This document shows positions 50,227 through 59,416 of a DNA stretch of 64,000 nucleotides, piece by piece. Position numbers and translations under genes: made by a program. The notes below the pieces were generated by a model. It saw only the letters and a list, made by a program, of their open reading frames with translations, did not search any database and had not been told where the DNA came from. Numbering within the stretch: the first letter of the stretch is position 1; each line of letters begins with the position of its first letter. Origin of the DNA: Mesorhizobium loti (GTDB lineage Bacteria > Pseudomonadota > Alphaproteobacteria > Rhizobiales > Rhizobiaceae). The stretch lies in NCBI RefSeq assembly GCF_013170705.1, contig NZ_CP033334.1:3759501-3823500 (forward strand), in the 5' to 3' direction.

Positions 50227-50272
50227 GTGCATGTCGTATTCCCAAAACGCTACGCACTTTGGGCGAGATGCA
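50227..50272. repeat. 46-bp intergenic repeat (family R1)
   Basis: It starts TGCATGTCGTATTCCCAAAA and ends TTTGGGCGAGATGCAT. Same family and orientation as the copy at 10551. It ends 14 bp before azlC, so it lies in the leader of that gene. Confidence 0.78.
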
Positions 50273-50285
50273 TCAGGAGTGGTCG

Positions 50286-51014
50286 ATGGCGACGGACGTG
50301 ATCTCGCAGAGCGGCGGCAAGAGCGACTTCTGGCAAGGCGTGCGGCTCTCCATGCCTGTCGTGGTGGCGTCGGCGCCGTTCGCGGTGCTGTTCGGGGCGC
50401 TTGCCGTTGACCAGGGTTTCTCTGTCTTCGAAGCCTTCCTGATGAGCGCGCTTGTCTTCGGCGGCGCCAGCCAGATGGTCGGCATCCAGCTGTTCGGCCA
50501 GCATGTCGCGCCGTGGCTGATCGTGCTGTCGATCTTCGCCGTCAACTTCCGCCATGTGCTCTACTCGGCCGGCATCGGCCGGCGCATCGCGCACTGGCCC
50601 GTCATCAGCCAAGCTCTCGGCTACTTCATCCTCACCGATCCGCAATACGCCGTGACAGAAGCGCGGGCGCAATCGGGCCAGACCGTCAGCTTTGCCTGGT
50701 ATCTGGGGCTCGGCCTGCCGGTCTATCTGTTCTGGATCGTCGAAAGCGCGCTTGGCGCGGTGTTCGGAAAGCTGATCCCCGATACGCACGCGCTGGGTAT
50801 CGATTTCCTGCTGCCGATCTATTTTCTTGGCCTCGTCATGGGCTTTCGCAAACGGCCGCTGTGGCTGCCGGTGGTCATCGCCAGCGCCGCGGCGTCCATC
50901 ATCGCCTACAAGACGGTTGGCTCGCCCTGGCATGTCTCGATCGGCGCTGTTGCCGGCGTTCTGCTCGCCGTCATCCTGCCGCCGCACCATAGCGGCGTTG
51001 GAGAGCGGCCATGA
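50286..51014 (+). CDS. azlC: AzlC family branched-chain amino acid exporter subunit
   Basis: Large subunit of a two-component amino acid exporter (AzlC/YgaZ family), 242 residues with about seven or eight helices. Typical are GVRLSMPVVVASAPFAVLFGALA, ALVFGGASQMVGIQLF, NFRHVLYSAGI and a long IGAVAGVLLAVILPP end. The ATG at 50286 has AGGAG six bases before it. It overlaps azlD by 4 bp. It exports branched-chain or related amino acids; exact specificity is unknown. Confidence 0.9.
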   Translation: MATDVISQSGGKSDFWQGVRLSMPVVVASAPFAVLFGALAVDQGFSVFEAFLMSALVFGGASQMVGIQLFGQHVAPWLIVLSIFAVNFRHVLYSAGIGRRIAHWPVISQALGYFILTDPQYAVTEARAQSGQTVSFAWYLGLGLPVYLFWIVESALGAVFGKLIPDTHALGIDFLLPIYFLGLVMGFRKRPLWLPVVIASAAASIIAYKTVGSPWHVSIGAVAGVLLAVILPPHHSGVGERP

Positions 51015-51307
51015 GCACGACGTTCTGGATCATCATCGCGGGCGCGATCGCCACTTATCTCACGCGCGTCGGCGGACATCTGGTCATCTCGCGCTTCGAG
51101 AACATTCATCCGCGCGTGGAAGCAGGCCTCAATGCGGTGCCGGCGGCGGTTCTGACCACGCTGGTGGCGCCTGAACTGTTGAATGCCGGACCGGCGGAAT
51201 GGGCGGCATTGGTCGTCACGGCTGTTGTGTCACTGCGTGGCGGGCTGATGGCGATGTTTCTGGCCGGCGCGGCGGTGCTGATCCTCGCGCGGCAGTTCGT
51301 GGGATGA
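51011..51307 (+). CDS. azlD: AzlD family branched-chain amino acid exporter subunit
   Basis: A small 98-residue membrane protein with about four helices (IIIAGAIATYLTRVGGHLV, then AVPAAVLTTLVAPEL). It is the AzlD/YgaH partner of AzlC. ATGA overlap with azlC gives translational coupling and 1:1 synthesis. Confidence 0.9.
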   Translation: MSTTFWIIIAGAIATYLTRVGGHLVISRFENIHPRVEAGLNAVPAAVLTTLVAPELLNAGPAEWAALVVTAVVSLRGGLMAMFLAGAAVLILARQFVG

Positions 51308-51372
51308 TCTCGTAGGCGCGATCGGTTTGGGCCGTTGGCAGCGCCAGCCTTCCAAGCTGAATATAGGCCGCC

Positions 51373-53217
51373 TCAAATCTTCGCGTCATGCGGTAGCGGT
51401 GCTGTCGCCTTTTCCAGCCAGGCCAGGGTTTCGCCGTCGAGCATCGGTCCGATCTCGGCCAGCACACGGGCATGGTAGGCGTCGAGCCAATGCAGTTCTT
51501 CGCGCGTCAGCAGGTCTGAGCGCACCAGCCTGATGTCGATCGGCGCCAGCGTCAGCGTCTCGAAGCCGTGCATGGCGATGTCGCCGCCCTCGATCTGTTC
51601 AGGCGGCGTCACCAGGATGAGATTCTCGATGCGGATGCCATAGGCGCCTTCCTTGTAGTAACCCGGCTCGTTGGACAGCATCATGCCTTCGAGCAGCTTT
51701 TCTGTGCCGGTGCGGGCAATGCGCTGGGGTCCTTCATGCACGGCCAGATACGAGCCGACGCCATGGCCGGTGCCGTGGGCGAAGTCGCAGCCATGCTTCC
51801 ACAGCGCCATGCGGGCGACGGCGTCGATCTCCGAACCGCGCGTGCCGGCGGGGAACCGCAACGTGGAAATGCCGATCATGCCTTTCAGCACCAGCGTGAA
51901 GCGCTCGCGCATCTCCTCGGTCGGCTGACCAATCGGCACGGTGCGGGTGATGTCCGTGGTGCCGTCCTGATATTGCGCGCCGGAATCGAGCAGGAACAGC
52001 TCGCCGGCCTGGAGCTTGCGGCTGGTGGCGCGCGACACGCGATAATGCATGATGGCGCCGTTCGGACCGGCGCCGGAAATGGTGTCGAAGGAGACGTCGC
52101 GCAGCGGCATCTGCGTTTCCTCGCCGGTCTGCCGGCGGCTCTCTTCCAGCCGGGTGACGACCGCGATCTCGTCGAGCGAGCCGGGCTTCTGCCGCTCCAG
52201 CCAGCACAAAAGCTTTGCCACCGCCGCGCCGTCACGGCGATGGGCGGCGCGCGAGCCGGCGATCTCGGCCTGGTTCTTGGTGGCGCGCGGGATGCGGGCC
52301 GGGTCGGGCGCGGCAATCACCGTACCGCCATTGTCCTCGACCAGCATGCGCAGCCTGTCGGCCGCAAGCACCGGGTCGAGCGCGATCTTGGCGCCGCCCT
52401 TGGCAAGCGCTGCGATCGCCGCCTCGAATTCGCCGGGCTCATGCGGATCGGCGAGCTGGGTGAGATAGGCCGCGACCTGGCGCGAGAATTTGCGCTTGTC
52501 CATGAACAGCTGGTGCGACCCGTCGGCGGCCAGGATGGCGAAGCCGAGCGCCAGCGGCGTGTGCGGCACGTCGCCGCCGCGGATGTTGAAGACCCAGGCG
52601 ATGGAAGAGGGGTCGGTCAGCACCGCATGGGTGGCGCCGTCCCTGCCGATCGCCGTTGCCAGCCGCGCCAGCTTGTCCTTGGCGAGCTCGCCGGCAAAGC
52701 CGATCGGGTGCAGCTCGACCGGGGTCACGGGTGCGGCGGGCTGATCCTTCCAGATGATGTCGATCGGGTTTTTGTCGAGCGGCACCAGCACGGCGCCGGT
52801 CTTGTCGGCCGAGGCCTGCAGCGCCTTGACCTCGCCGATCGTGTGCAGCCATGGATCGAAGCCGAGCCGCGCGCCTTTGCCGATATTATCCTTGAGCCAG
52901 ACGGCGGGCGGGTTGTCGACCAGGCTTTCGATCGAAAAAATGTCGAGATCGACCTCATTGCGCACCTGCAGCGTGTAGCGCCCGTCGACGAAGACGAAGG
53001 CGCGGTCGCGAAGCACGATGGCGACACCGGCCGAGCCGCTGAAGCCGGTCAGCCATTTCAGCCGTGCCGAACGATCGGCGACATATTCGCCCTGATGCTC
53101 GTCCGCGCGTGGCACGATAAAACCATCAAGGCCATTCGCGGCCAACCATTGGCGCAGCAGCGCCACGCGCGGCTTTCCGACTGCCGGGTCGCCGGCGGAA
53201 TCGAAGGTCTGGAACAT
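51373..53217 (-). CDS. Aminopeptidase P family metallopeptidase (M24B, long form)
   Basis: A 614-residue Xaa-Pro aminopeptidase with two N-terminal creatinase-like domains and a C-terminal pita-bread domain. Visible motifs are ADEHQGEYVADRSARLKWLTGFSGSAG, the metal aspartates in LLDSGAQYQDGTTDITRT, HGTGHGVGSYLAVHEGP with the metal histidine, and NEPGYYKEGAYGIRIENL with the metal glutamate. The length matches the eukaryotic-like long form (about 600) rather than E. coli PepP (about 440). Cytoplasmic, cleaving N-terminal residues before proline. Confidence 0.92.
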   Translation of the reverse strand: MFQTFDSAGDPAVGKPRVALLRQWLAANGLDGFIVPRADEHQGEYVADRSARLKWLTGFSGSAGVAIVLRDRAFVFVDGRYTLQVRNEVDLDIFSIESLVDNPPAVWLKDNIGKGARLGFDPWLHTIGEVKALQASADKTGAVLVPLDKNPIDIIWKDQPAAPVTPVELHPIGFAGELAKDKLARLATAIGRDGATHAVLTDPSSIAWVFNIRGGDVPHTPLALGFAILAADGSHQLFMDKRKFSRQVAAYLTQLADPHEPGEFEAAIAALAKGGAKIALDPVLAADRLRMLVEDNGGTVIAAPDPARIPRATKNQAEIAGSRAAHRRDGAAVAKLLCWLERQKPGSLDEIAVVTRLEESRRQTGEETQMPLRDVSFDTISGAGPNGAIMHYRVSRATSRKLQAGELFLLDSGAQYQDGTTDITRTVPIGQPTEEMRERFTLVLKGMIGISTLRFPAGTRGSEIDAVARMALWKHGCDFAHGTGHGVGSYLAVHEGPQRIARTGTEKLLEGMMLSNEPGYYKEGAYGIRIENLILVTPPEQIEGGDIAMHGFETLTLAPIDIRLVRSDLLTREELHWLDAYHARVLAEIGPMLDGETLAWLEKATAPLPHDAKI

Positions 53218-53871
53218 GGTGGGCCTCCTTGGTAGTCGCGCGACCGTAGCCTATGGGTCGGGAAAGCGGAATCGATTTCCCGACCGGCGAAAACTGCTAC
53301 AGCGCCGCCTGGCTGACAACCAGATGGGGCTGGTCCAGCCGCAGTACGAGGGCTGGCTTGTCGTTGTTCATCCCCGACACAACGCGGCTTTGCTGCGCTG
53401 CCCGCCGGCACACGGGAATTGTAACCAGAAAAAGTCAGCAACGCCTGCTTTTTGAGCGTGCGTCACTTCGCATGGCAAGTTATCTGGTTCGGGTTTTCTT
53501 GTCTTGACAGCCGGGGGTGGGGGCCTTCCGGTCAAGGTTGGTTTCGGGGCCAGTTCCGGCACGCTGTTGAAAGTGATGATGCCGGCCGCGCGCCGTTTGC
53601 AGGGTCGATGTTGAAAATGAGGACTATGTCTTGAGCCAGTCAGTCGGCAAAAACCGTGCTTGTTCGCGGTCTGGCGTCTGGTGTGGCCAACTGTTGATCG
53701 ATGCAAATTCGCGACGGATTTGCTCTGATTTCTTGTCTGGGCTCCGTGTTGCTCGGTTCCGGTAATCTATACGGCTTACATTCGCTTGTCTCTCGGCAGC
53801 GGGTTTCGTAGCGTCGCCACGGGCTTAAAGGGTCGATTCAGCCAATGGATGGTTGGTCGGGGGGATTGTGG
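53218..53871. other. 654-bp gap between aminopeptidase and autotransporter genes
   Basis: No convincing gene is seen; short ORFs on both strands lack RBS and family features. It contains a perfect 10-bp hairpin GGTCGGGAAA / TTTCCCGACC (53256-53285) with a 10-nt loop, a TTGACA-like hexamer at 53504, and several T-rich stretches unlike the surrounding DNA. It probably carries the divergent promoters and a long autotransporter leader. Confidence 0.5.
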
Positions 53872-56800
53872 ATGAGATATTCTGTTTCCGCAGCGCGTGC
53901 CAAAGGCGATGGCGAGGTGAATGCGCGGCTTGCGGGCTCGCTTCGGTCGTCCACGTCGCTTCCGGCTCTGCTGATGGCCGGGCTGATTGCGGCCGCTGTA
54001 ACGCCGATCATGTCAGGTGGCGCCTCGGCCGAGGATTTCGCTCACAACAGCGGCGATTGGGGTTCGGCTGCGAACTGGACTCCCGCAACGGTTCCCGACG
54101 GCGTCGAGGCGGTCGCGAACTTCAACCATGATGCGCCGGACCAGGGGCTCGGCTATACCGTTCTCCTGACTGGTGGACCCTATACGGTCGGCACGCTGAA
54201 CTTGAATGCCACGAGCACCTCCGGCGGTTACCGGTTTTCAAGCGGCGTTTTGAATTTCCAGGCCTCTGGGCAGGCCTCGATCAACGTGCAGACGAACAAT
54301 TTCATTTCCGACCTGGACGCCGGCGCCAGTTTCAATTTCGTTTCCGACACTGTCGTCACGGTCGATGCCGGTGCTCATTTTACGGCCGATGGAGTGATCT
54401 CCGGCGCAAGCCTCACCAAGAGCGGTGACGGCTTGCTGACCTTGAATGGCGCAAACACCTACACGGGCGGCACCAATCTCTATGGCGGCACGCTCAGCCT
54501 TGGCAACAATGCGGCGCTTGGGACGGGGGCTGTCTACGCCAACGGCGGCACCACCATCGACATCCAGAACGGCATCACGATCAACAATGACCTGATCATG
54601 TATGCCGGCATGAATCTGAATGTCGGCTCGGGAGCAACCGGAACCTATGCCGGTCAGATTTCGGAATTCAGCGATCCAACCGCGATCGTCAAGACCGGCG
54701 CCGGCACGCTTGTTTTGACCAACAACGGCAACAGTTTCAGCTCCGGCGCCATCATCGATGAGGGAACGATCCGGGTCACGGCCGATCACGCGCTGGGCAC
54801 GGGTCCGATCACACTGGATGGCGGCACGTTGCAGGCGGGTGCAAACCTCAACCTTCCGAACGTCTCGATCCTTTTTGGCGCTGCGGGCGGCACCATCGAC
54901 ACCAACGGTTTTGACGTCAGCACGACCGCCAGCATGGGTGACAACGATACGCCGAGCGGGACATTCACCAAAACCGGCGCGGGAACGCTGACGGTCGACG
55001 GTTACGCCGGCAACAACAATTACGCTACGGCCACCGATGTCGCCCAAGGCACGCTGAAGGCGGCCACGACCAACATCTTCAGCGCGAACAGCGCCTATAC
55101 GGTGGCAAGCGGCGCAACGCTTGATCTCAACAATTTCGACCAGGCGATCGGCTCGCTTGCCGGCGCGGGAGCGGTTACCAGCGGGACAGGAAAGCTGACG
55201 ACCGGAGGCAATAATGGCTCGACGGTATTTTCGGGCGTCATCACAGGTACCAACGGACTGATCAAGGACGGGACGGGAACCTTCGAGCTGTCGGGTACGA
55301 ACGCGTTGTCGGGCGGGACCAAGGTGAAGGCCGGCACCTTGCTGGTCTCAGGTTCGCTGGCCAGTTCTGCCGTTACGGTCGACAGTGGCGCCACGCTTGC
55401 CGGCGGCGGCACGGTTGGCTCATTCGATGCTTCCGGCACGGTCGCGCCCGGCAACAATGCGATCGGTACGCTGACCGTCAACGGCACCGCCAAGTTCGAG
55501 TCCGGCTCGACCTATGCGGTGGAACTCAATTCGGCTGGTCTTTCGGATCTGATCGACGCATCCGGTGCCGCTACCATTACCAATGGCGCAGGCTTGACGG
55601 TGACCAATATCGGGCAGAGTGGCCTGGTCGCGGGTACCCGCTACACGGTGCTCGAGGCCACCAGCGTCAGCGGAACGTTCACCCTGGTGAGCGATCCACA
55701 GGTCTCCGCCTTCGTAAGTCTGAGCACCACATCCGACGCAACCCATGCCTATGTCGACGTCACCCAGACAAAGAGCTTCGGCTCCGCCGGCCTGACGCCG
55801 AACCAGATCGCCACCGGCGCGGGGCTGGACAGTGCCGCCAGCAGCGCCTTGGTCAGCGCGGTGCTTGGCTTGCCAAGCGACGCTGCCGCGCAGGCCGCTT
55901 TCGACCAGCTCTCCGGTGAAGTCCACGCCTCGGCCAAGGGCATGCTCCTCCAGGACAGCCACTTCCTGCAGGACGCGGTGACGGCGCGCCTGCGTGGTGC
56001 CTTCGGCGACAGCGGCAAGACAGCTTCGCTGCCGGTCATGGCCTATGGCGAGGACGGCGTTCAGTCTGTGCCCGCCGACACCGATCGCTTCGCCGTCTGG
56101 TCGCAGGGGTTCGGGTCCTGGGGCGGTACCGACAGCGACGGCAATGCGGCCGCCTTCGACCGGTCGACGGGCGGCCTGCTGGTCGGCGCCGACGGCCTGG
56201 CCGGCGACTGGCGCATCGGCGTGGTCGGTGGCTACAGCCGCACCAGCTTCAATGCCGACGACAGGGCCTCGTCGGGCGACAGCGACAATTACCATCTCGG
56301 TCTCTATGGCGGGACCAATTGGGGCGCCATCGCCTTCCGCACCGGCGCCGCCTACACCTGGCACCGGATCTCGACGTCACGTTCAGTCGCGTTCCAGGGC
56401 TTCACCGACGGCCTGTCGGCCGACTACGACGCCGCGACCGCGCAAGCCTTCGGCGAGCTGGCCTACAAGACCGATGCCGGGCCGTTTGCTTTCGAGCCCT
56501 TCGCCAACCTTGCTTACGTAAACCTGCATACAGACGGCTTCGCGGAGGGCGGCACCGCGGCGCTGACCAGCGGCAGTTCGTCGTCGGATGCGACCTTCAC
56601 CACGCTCGGCGTCAGAGCCTCCACCGACGTTACCATCGGCGGCGTGGCGGCGACCGCGCGCGGCATGTTCGGCTGGCGCCATGCCTTCGGCGATGTGACA
56701 CCGCTGTCGACCGTCGCCTTTGCCGGCGGCGACGACTTCACAATCGCCGGTGCGCCGATCGCCAGGGATGCGATGTTGGTCGAAGCCGGCTTCGACGTGC

Positions 56801-56901
56801 AACTGGCGCGCAACGCGACACTCGGCCTGTCCTATGCCGGACAGTTCGGGCCGGATGCCTTCGACAACGGCTTCAAGGCCAATCTGGGCATTAGGTTCTA
56901 A
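53872..56901 (+). CDS. Autotransporter (type Va) with PATR-type passenger
   Basis: Secreted surface protein of about 1009 residues. A long signal sequence (residues 1-53, hydrophobic ALLMAGLIAAAVTPIMSGGASA) resembles extended autotransporter signals. The passenger contains at least four passenger-associated transport repeats of the form TKxGxGTLxL...G..GT..V..GTL, near 181-211, 270-300, 363-393 and 460-490, predicting a beta-helix. A linker with SAASSALVSAVLGLP and FDQLSGEVHASAKGML leads to a roughly 265-residue beta-barrel (from about 735, AVWSQGFGSWGG) ending in the aromatic LGIRF recognised by BamA. The start at 53872 has GGGGGG upstream; an in-frame ATG at 53845 is possible. Adhesin or surface role inferred. 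Confidence 0.9.
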   Translation: MRYSVSAARAKGDGEVNARLAGSLRSSTSLPALLMAGLIAAAVTPIMSGGASAEDFAHNSGDWGSAANWTPATVPDGVEAVANFNHDAPDQGLGYTVLLTGGPYTVGTLNLNATSTSGGYRFSSGVLNFQASGQASINVQTNNFISDLDAGASFNFVSDTVVTVDAGAHFTADGVISGASLTKSGDGLLTLNGANTYTGGTNLYGGTLSLGNNAALGTGAVYANGGTTIDIQNGITINNDLIMYAGMNLNVGSGATGTYAGQISEFSDPTAIVKTGAGTLVLTNNGNSFSSGAIIDEGTIRVTADHALGTGPITLDGGTLQAGANLNLPNVSILFGAAGGTIDTNGFDVSTTASMGDNDTPSGTFTKTGAGTLTVDGYAGNNNYATATDVAQGTLKAATTNIFSANSAYTVASGATLDLNNFDQAIGSLAGAGAVTSGTGKLTTGGNNGSTVFSGVITGTNGLIKDGTGTFELSGTNALSGGTKVKAGTLLVSGSLASSAVTVDSGATLAGGGTVGSFDASGTVAPGNNAIGTLTVNGTAKFESGSTYAVELNSAGLSDLIDASGAATITNGAGLTVTNIGQSGLVAGTRYTVLEATSVSGTFTLVSDPQVSAFVSLSTTSDATHAYVDVTQTKSFGSAGLTPNQIATGAGLDSAASSALVSAVLGLPSDAAAQAAFDQLSGEVHASAKGMLLQDSHFLQDAVTARLRGAFGDSGKTASLPVMAYGEDGVQSVPADTDRFAVWSQGFGSWGGTDSDGNAAAFDRSTGGLLVGADGLAGDWRIGVVGGYSRTSFNADDRASSGDSDNYHLGLYGGTNWGAIAFRTGAAYTWHRISTSRSVAFQGFTDGLSADYDAATAQAFGELAYKTDAGPFAFEPFANLAYVNLHTDGFAEGGTAALTSGSSSSDATFTTLGVRASTDVTIGGVAATARGMFGWRHAFGDVTPLSTVAFAGGDDFTIAGAPIARDAMLVEAGFDVQLARNATLGLSYAGQFGPDAFDNGFKANLGIRF

Positions 56902-57009
56902 GCGACCGGGCTTTTTGCTGTTGGGGTGGAACATCCATGCCGTGGCGAAGTTTTGAAAGGCCTGTTTCCCTCACAGGCGTCTGAAGCTGGTAGAAAACAG
57001 CATTCAAGG

Positions 57010-57037
57010 CTCCGCCGACTCCGGTCGGCGGAGTTTT
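57010..57037 (+). terminator. Intrinsic terminator after the autotransporter gene
   Basis: CTCCGCCGAC and GTCGGCGGAG form a perfect 10-bp stem with a TCCG tetraloop followed by TTTT. Confidence 0.9.
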
Positions 57038-57100
57038 GGCTTTTGGCAACAATTTCGGAACGGATCTTTCGACTGCGGGCGCTGCGGTGCTCGACCTGTC

Positions 57101-57973
57101 TCAATGCTTGAGATGGATCGTCACCCAGCCTTCGCGGTGCAAGGTGCGCACGTGCCGGAAATTCTGGCCGACATAGGCCGAGATGACGGCGTCGCGCTGG
57201 CGATCGAGAATGCCTGACAGCACGATCGAGCCGCCGAGCGCGATATGCCTGGCCATTTGCGGCGCCAGCCGCATCAGCGGCCGCGCCAATATGTTGGCGA
57301 CGATGAGATCGAAGGGAGCACGCTTGCCAAAGATCGGGTGGTGAAAGCCCGGCGCGGTCACCGTTTCGACAAGCGCCTTGACATGGTTGAGCCGCGCATT
57401 GGCGGCGGCGACCTTCACCGCCACGGGATCGATGTCGGTGGCGAGCACCGGTATATGCGCCAGCTTGGCGACGGCGATGGCCAGCACCGCGCTGCCGGTG
57501 CCGAGGTCGAGCGCATTGCGGGGATGCTCGCGCCGCACCACCTTCTCCAGCATTTCCAGGCAGCCGGCGGTGGTGCCATGGTGGCCGGTGCCGAAGGCGA
57601 GGCCTGCCTCGATCTCGATGGCGAGTTCGCCACTGTGACGCTTTGTGCGATCATGTCCACCGTGGACGAAGAAACGGCCGGCGCGCACCGGTTTCAGGCC
57701 TTCCAGCGAACGCGCCACCCAGTCGATGTCGGGCAGTGCCTCGCGCTCGACCGGCTTCGACAAAGCGAGGCCGGCAAGAATGTCCTTCACTCGCGCCTCG
57801 ACGGCGTCGACGTCGCCATCGGCGTAGAGCGAGACCTCGTGGATGTCCTTGTCCTCGTCGACTTCGAGCACGGCAATCGGCAAGCCTTCATCCTCGAAGG
57901 CCAACTCAAGCGCCGCGAAGACGCGCTCCGCCTCGATCTTTCCGGTGGTGAAATGGATCCGCGTCTGGGTCAT
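57101..57973 (-). CDS. prmA: Ribosomal protein L11 methyltransferase PrmA
   Basis: SAM-dependent enzyme methylating several amino groups of ribosomal protein L11, 290 residues. Motifs include the substrate-domain end FFVHGGHD, the [22 protein letters not shown] loop, SAM motif [32 protein letters not shown], and the catalytic-pocket [17 protein letters not shown]. The start at ATG 57973 ([11 protein letters not shown]) was chosen for N-terminal family similarity; the frame extends 23 codons into a palindromic repeat (57994-58055). Confidence 0.95.
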   Translation of the reverse strand: MTQTRIHFTTGKIEAERVFAALELAFEDEGLPIAVLEVDEDKDIHEVSLYADGDVDAVEARVKDILAGLALSKPVEREALPDIDWVARSLEGLKPVRAGRFFVHGGHDRTKRHSGELAIEIEAGLAFGTGHHGTTAGCLEMLEKVVRREHPRNALDLGTGSAVLAIAVAKLAHIPVLATDIDPVAVKVAAANARLNHVKALVETVTAPGFHHPIFGKRAPFDLIVANILARPLMRLAPQMARHIALGGSIVLSGILDRQRDAVISAYVGQNFRHVRTLHREGWVTIHLKH

Positions 57974-57993
57974 CGGGAGTTTCTTATTCGGGC

Positions 57994-58055
57994 TTGATCT
58001 TTGGACAAACGGAACCGTTTGTCCAAGAAAACCGGTTTCCACTTTTCGGGATCAA
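57994..58055. repeat. 62-bp palindromic repeat upstream of prmA
   Basis: The outer TTGATC / GATCAA ends enclose a perfect 12-bp inverted pair, TTGGACAAACGG (58001-58012) / CCGTTTGTCCAA (58015-58026), and a second AAAACCGGTTT palindrome. Elements of this look (AAACCGGTTTCCACTTTTCGGGATCA) are common between genes in Hyphomicrobiales by recall. It separates prmA from the upstream SCO1-family gene. Confidence 0.75.
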
Positions 58056-58058
58056 ACT

Positions 58059-58637
58059 CTAGCCCTTCGCGGCAAGACGCTTCAGCTTTTCGACCGCGGT
58101 GCTGGCGCTTTCGCCATAGGCGATCGTGCCGGCAAAGTCGCCCTTGCCGTTGAGCAGCAGCACCGAGGCGGTGTGGTCCATCGTATAGTCGCCGTCGCCG
58201 GTATCAACCTTCTTCCAGTAGATGCCGAACGACTTTGCCATGGCATGGACCTTGTCCGGGTCGCCTGTGATGCCGGTGATGCGGTCGGAGAAGTTGCTGA
58301 CATAGGCGTTCATGACCGCCGGCGTATCACGCTCCGGGTCGACCGAGACGAAATAGGCGTGCAGGGTCTTGCCGTCGTCGCCGAGCGTCTTCAGCCAGCC
58401 GGAGAGTTCGAACAGCGTGGTCGGGCAAACCTCGGGACAGTGGGTGAAGCCGAAGAAGACGACGCTGGGCTGGCCCCTGAATGCCGCCTCGGTGATCGGC
58501 GCGCCTTTCTGGTCGACCAGGGTGAAGGGTGCGCCGAACGGTTCGCCGCCATAGTGGCCGCGATACCAGTCGAAGGTCAGCCAGCCGATGCCGGCCGCCA
58601 TCAGGACGAGAATACCGACCAGGATAGAACGCATCAT
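58059..58637 (-). CDS. SCO1/SenC family copper chaperone
   Basis: A thioredoxin-fold protein of 192 residues that delivers copper to the CuA site of cytochrome c oxidase. It has an N-terminal membrane anchor (SILVGILVLMAAGIGWLTF, residues 4-22) and a periplasmic domain with the copper-binding CPEVC (C67, C71) in FFGFTHCPEVCPTTL, SVDPERDTP and the third ligand histidine in YTMDHTASVLLL (near 159). ATGs at 58637 and 58634 are both possible. No oxidase genes are nearby. Confidence 0.92.
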   Translation of the reverse strand: MMRSILVGILVLMAAGIGWLTFDWYRGHYGGEPFGAPFTLVDQKGAPITEAAFRGQPSVVFFGFTHCPEVCPTTLFELSGWLKTLGDDGKTLHAYFVSVDPERDTPAVMNAYVSNFSDRITGITGDPDKVHAMAKSFGIYWKKVDTGDGDYTMDHTASVLLLNGKGDFAGTIAYGESASTAVEKLKRLAAKG

Positions 58638-58826
58638 CAGAAAAGTCCGTCCGCAGAAATCATCGCGCCGGCTCAATGCCGCGCCGGTGCGACTGTCTTA
58701 GCGGTTCGGCCCCGCGCAGGCAAAGTGCCGCGTTGCCGCAACCGCGGTGGCGTTGACGCATCCGCTTGCAAAGCGGCACAACGCGCCCCACCTGAAACCG
58801 GCAACTCGAACCGCGGGAGACCTCCT

Positions 58827-59330
58827 TTGCGCAAACTGATTGGGCGAAAAGTGATCGGCGGCGCCTTGGCCGCATGCCTTGCGCTCGGCACCGGCGGCGC
58901 CGTCGCCGAGGAAGTCGGCAAGGTGGGCGTCGACTGGGTCGGCAACGACATCAAGATCGACGCGATCAAGGACCCCAAGGTGGATGGCGTGACCTGCCAT
59001 GTCGCCTATTTCGACCGCAGCGTCATCGATCGCCTGCACAAGGGCAACTGGTTCGAGGATCCCAGCGATTCCTCGATCTCCTGCCGCCAGACCGGTCCTA
59101 TCACCATCGGCAACATCGACATGAGCGAGGGCGGCGAGGAGGTGTTCAAGCAAGGCCTCAGCCTGATCTGGAAGAAGCAGGTGGTGAACCGCATCTACGA
59201 CAAGGCCAACGAGACGTTGATCTACCTCTCGCATTCCCGCCAGGTGCAGAACGGCTCGGCGAAAATGTCGGTCACGACAGTGCCGCTCTACGGCCAGAAC
59301 GTGGTGTGGAGCAAGGGCAAGCCGAACTAG
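58827..59330 (+). CDS. creA: CreA family periplasmic protein
   Basis: A 167-residue secreted protein of the CreA family (PF05981), function unknown despite the name. The signal peptide covers residues 1-27 (ALAACLALGTGGAVA). The core has VDWVGNDIKIDAIKDPKVDG, VTCHVAYF and DPSDSSISCRQTGPI, with two conserved cysteines. No ATG fits: the only good start is TTG 58827, with GGGAG upstream, which places the signal peptide at the N-terminus. It is divergent from the SCO gene, and a hairpin follows. Confidence 0.9.
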   Translation: MRKLIGRKVIGGALAACLALGTGGAVAEEVGKVGVDWVGNDIKIDAIKDPKVDGVTCHVAYFDRSVIDRLHKGNWFEDPSDSSISCRQTGPITIGNIDMSEGGEEVFKQGLSLIWKKQVVNRIYDKANETLIYLSHSRQVQNGSAKMSVTTVPLYGQNVVWSKGKPN

Positions 59331-59367
59331 GCGGGGTGGACGTCATTCGTGCTGATTGCCCCACGGA

Positions 59368-59396
59368 CAATTGCTCCTGCCTTGCGGGAGCAATTG
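59368..59396 (+). terminator. 10-bp hairpin between creA and the acetyltransferase gene
   Basis: CAATTGCTCC and GGAGCAATTG enclose a 9-nt loop 37 bp after the creA stop and 20 bp before the next start. There is only a weak T run afterwards. It could end creA or lie in the leader of the acetyltransferase gene. Confidence 0.6.
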
Positions 59397-59416
59397 CTCT
59401 GACGTAAAGCCGCCGC

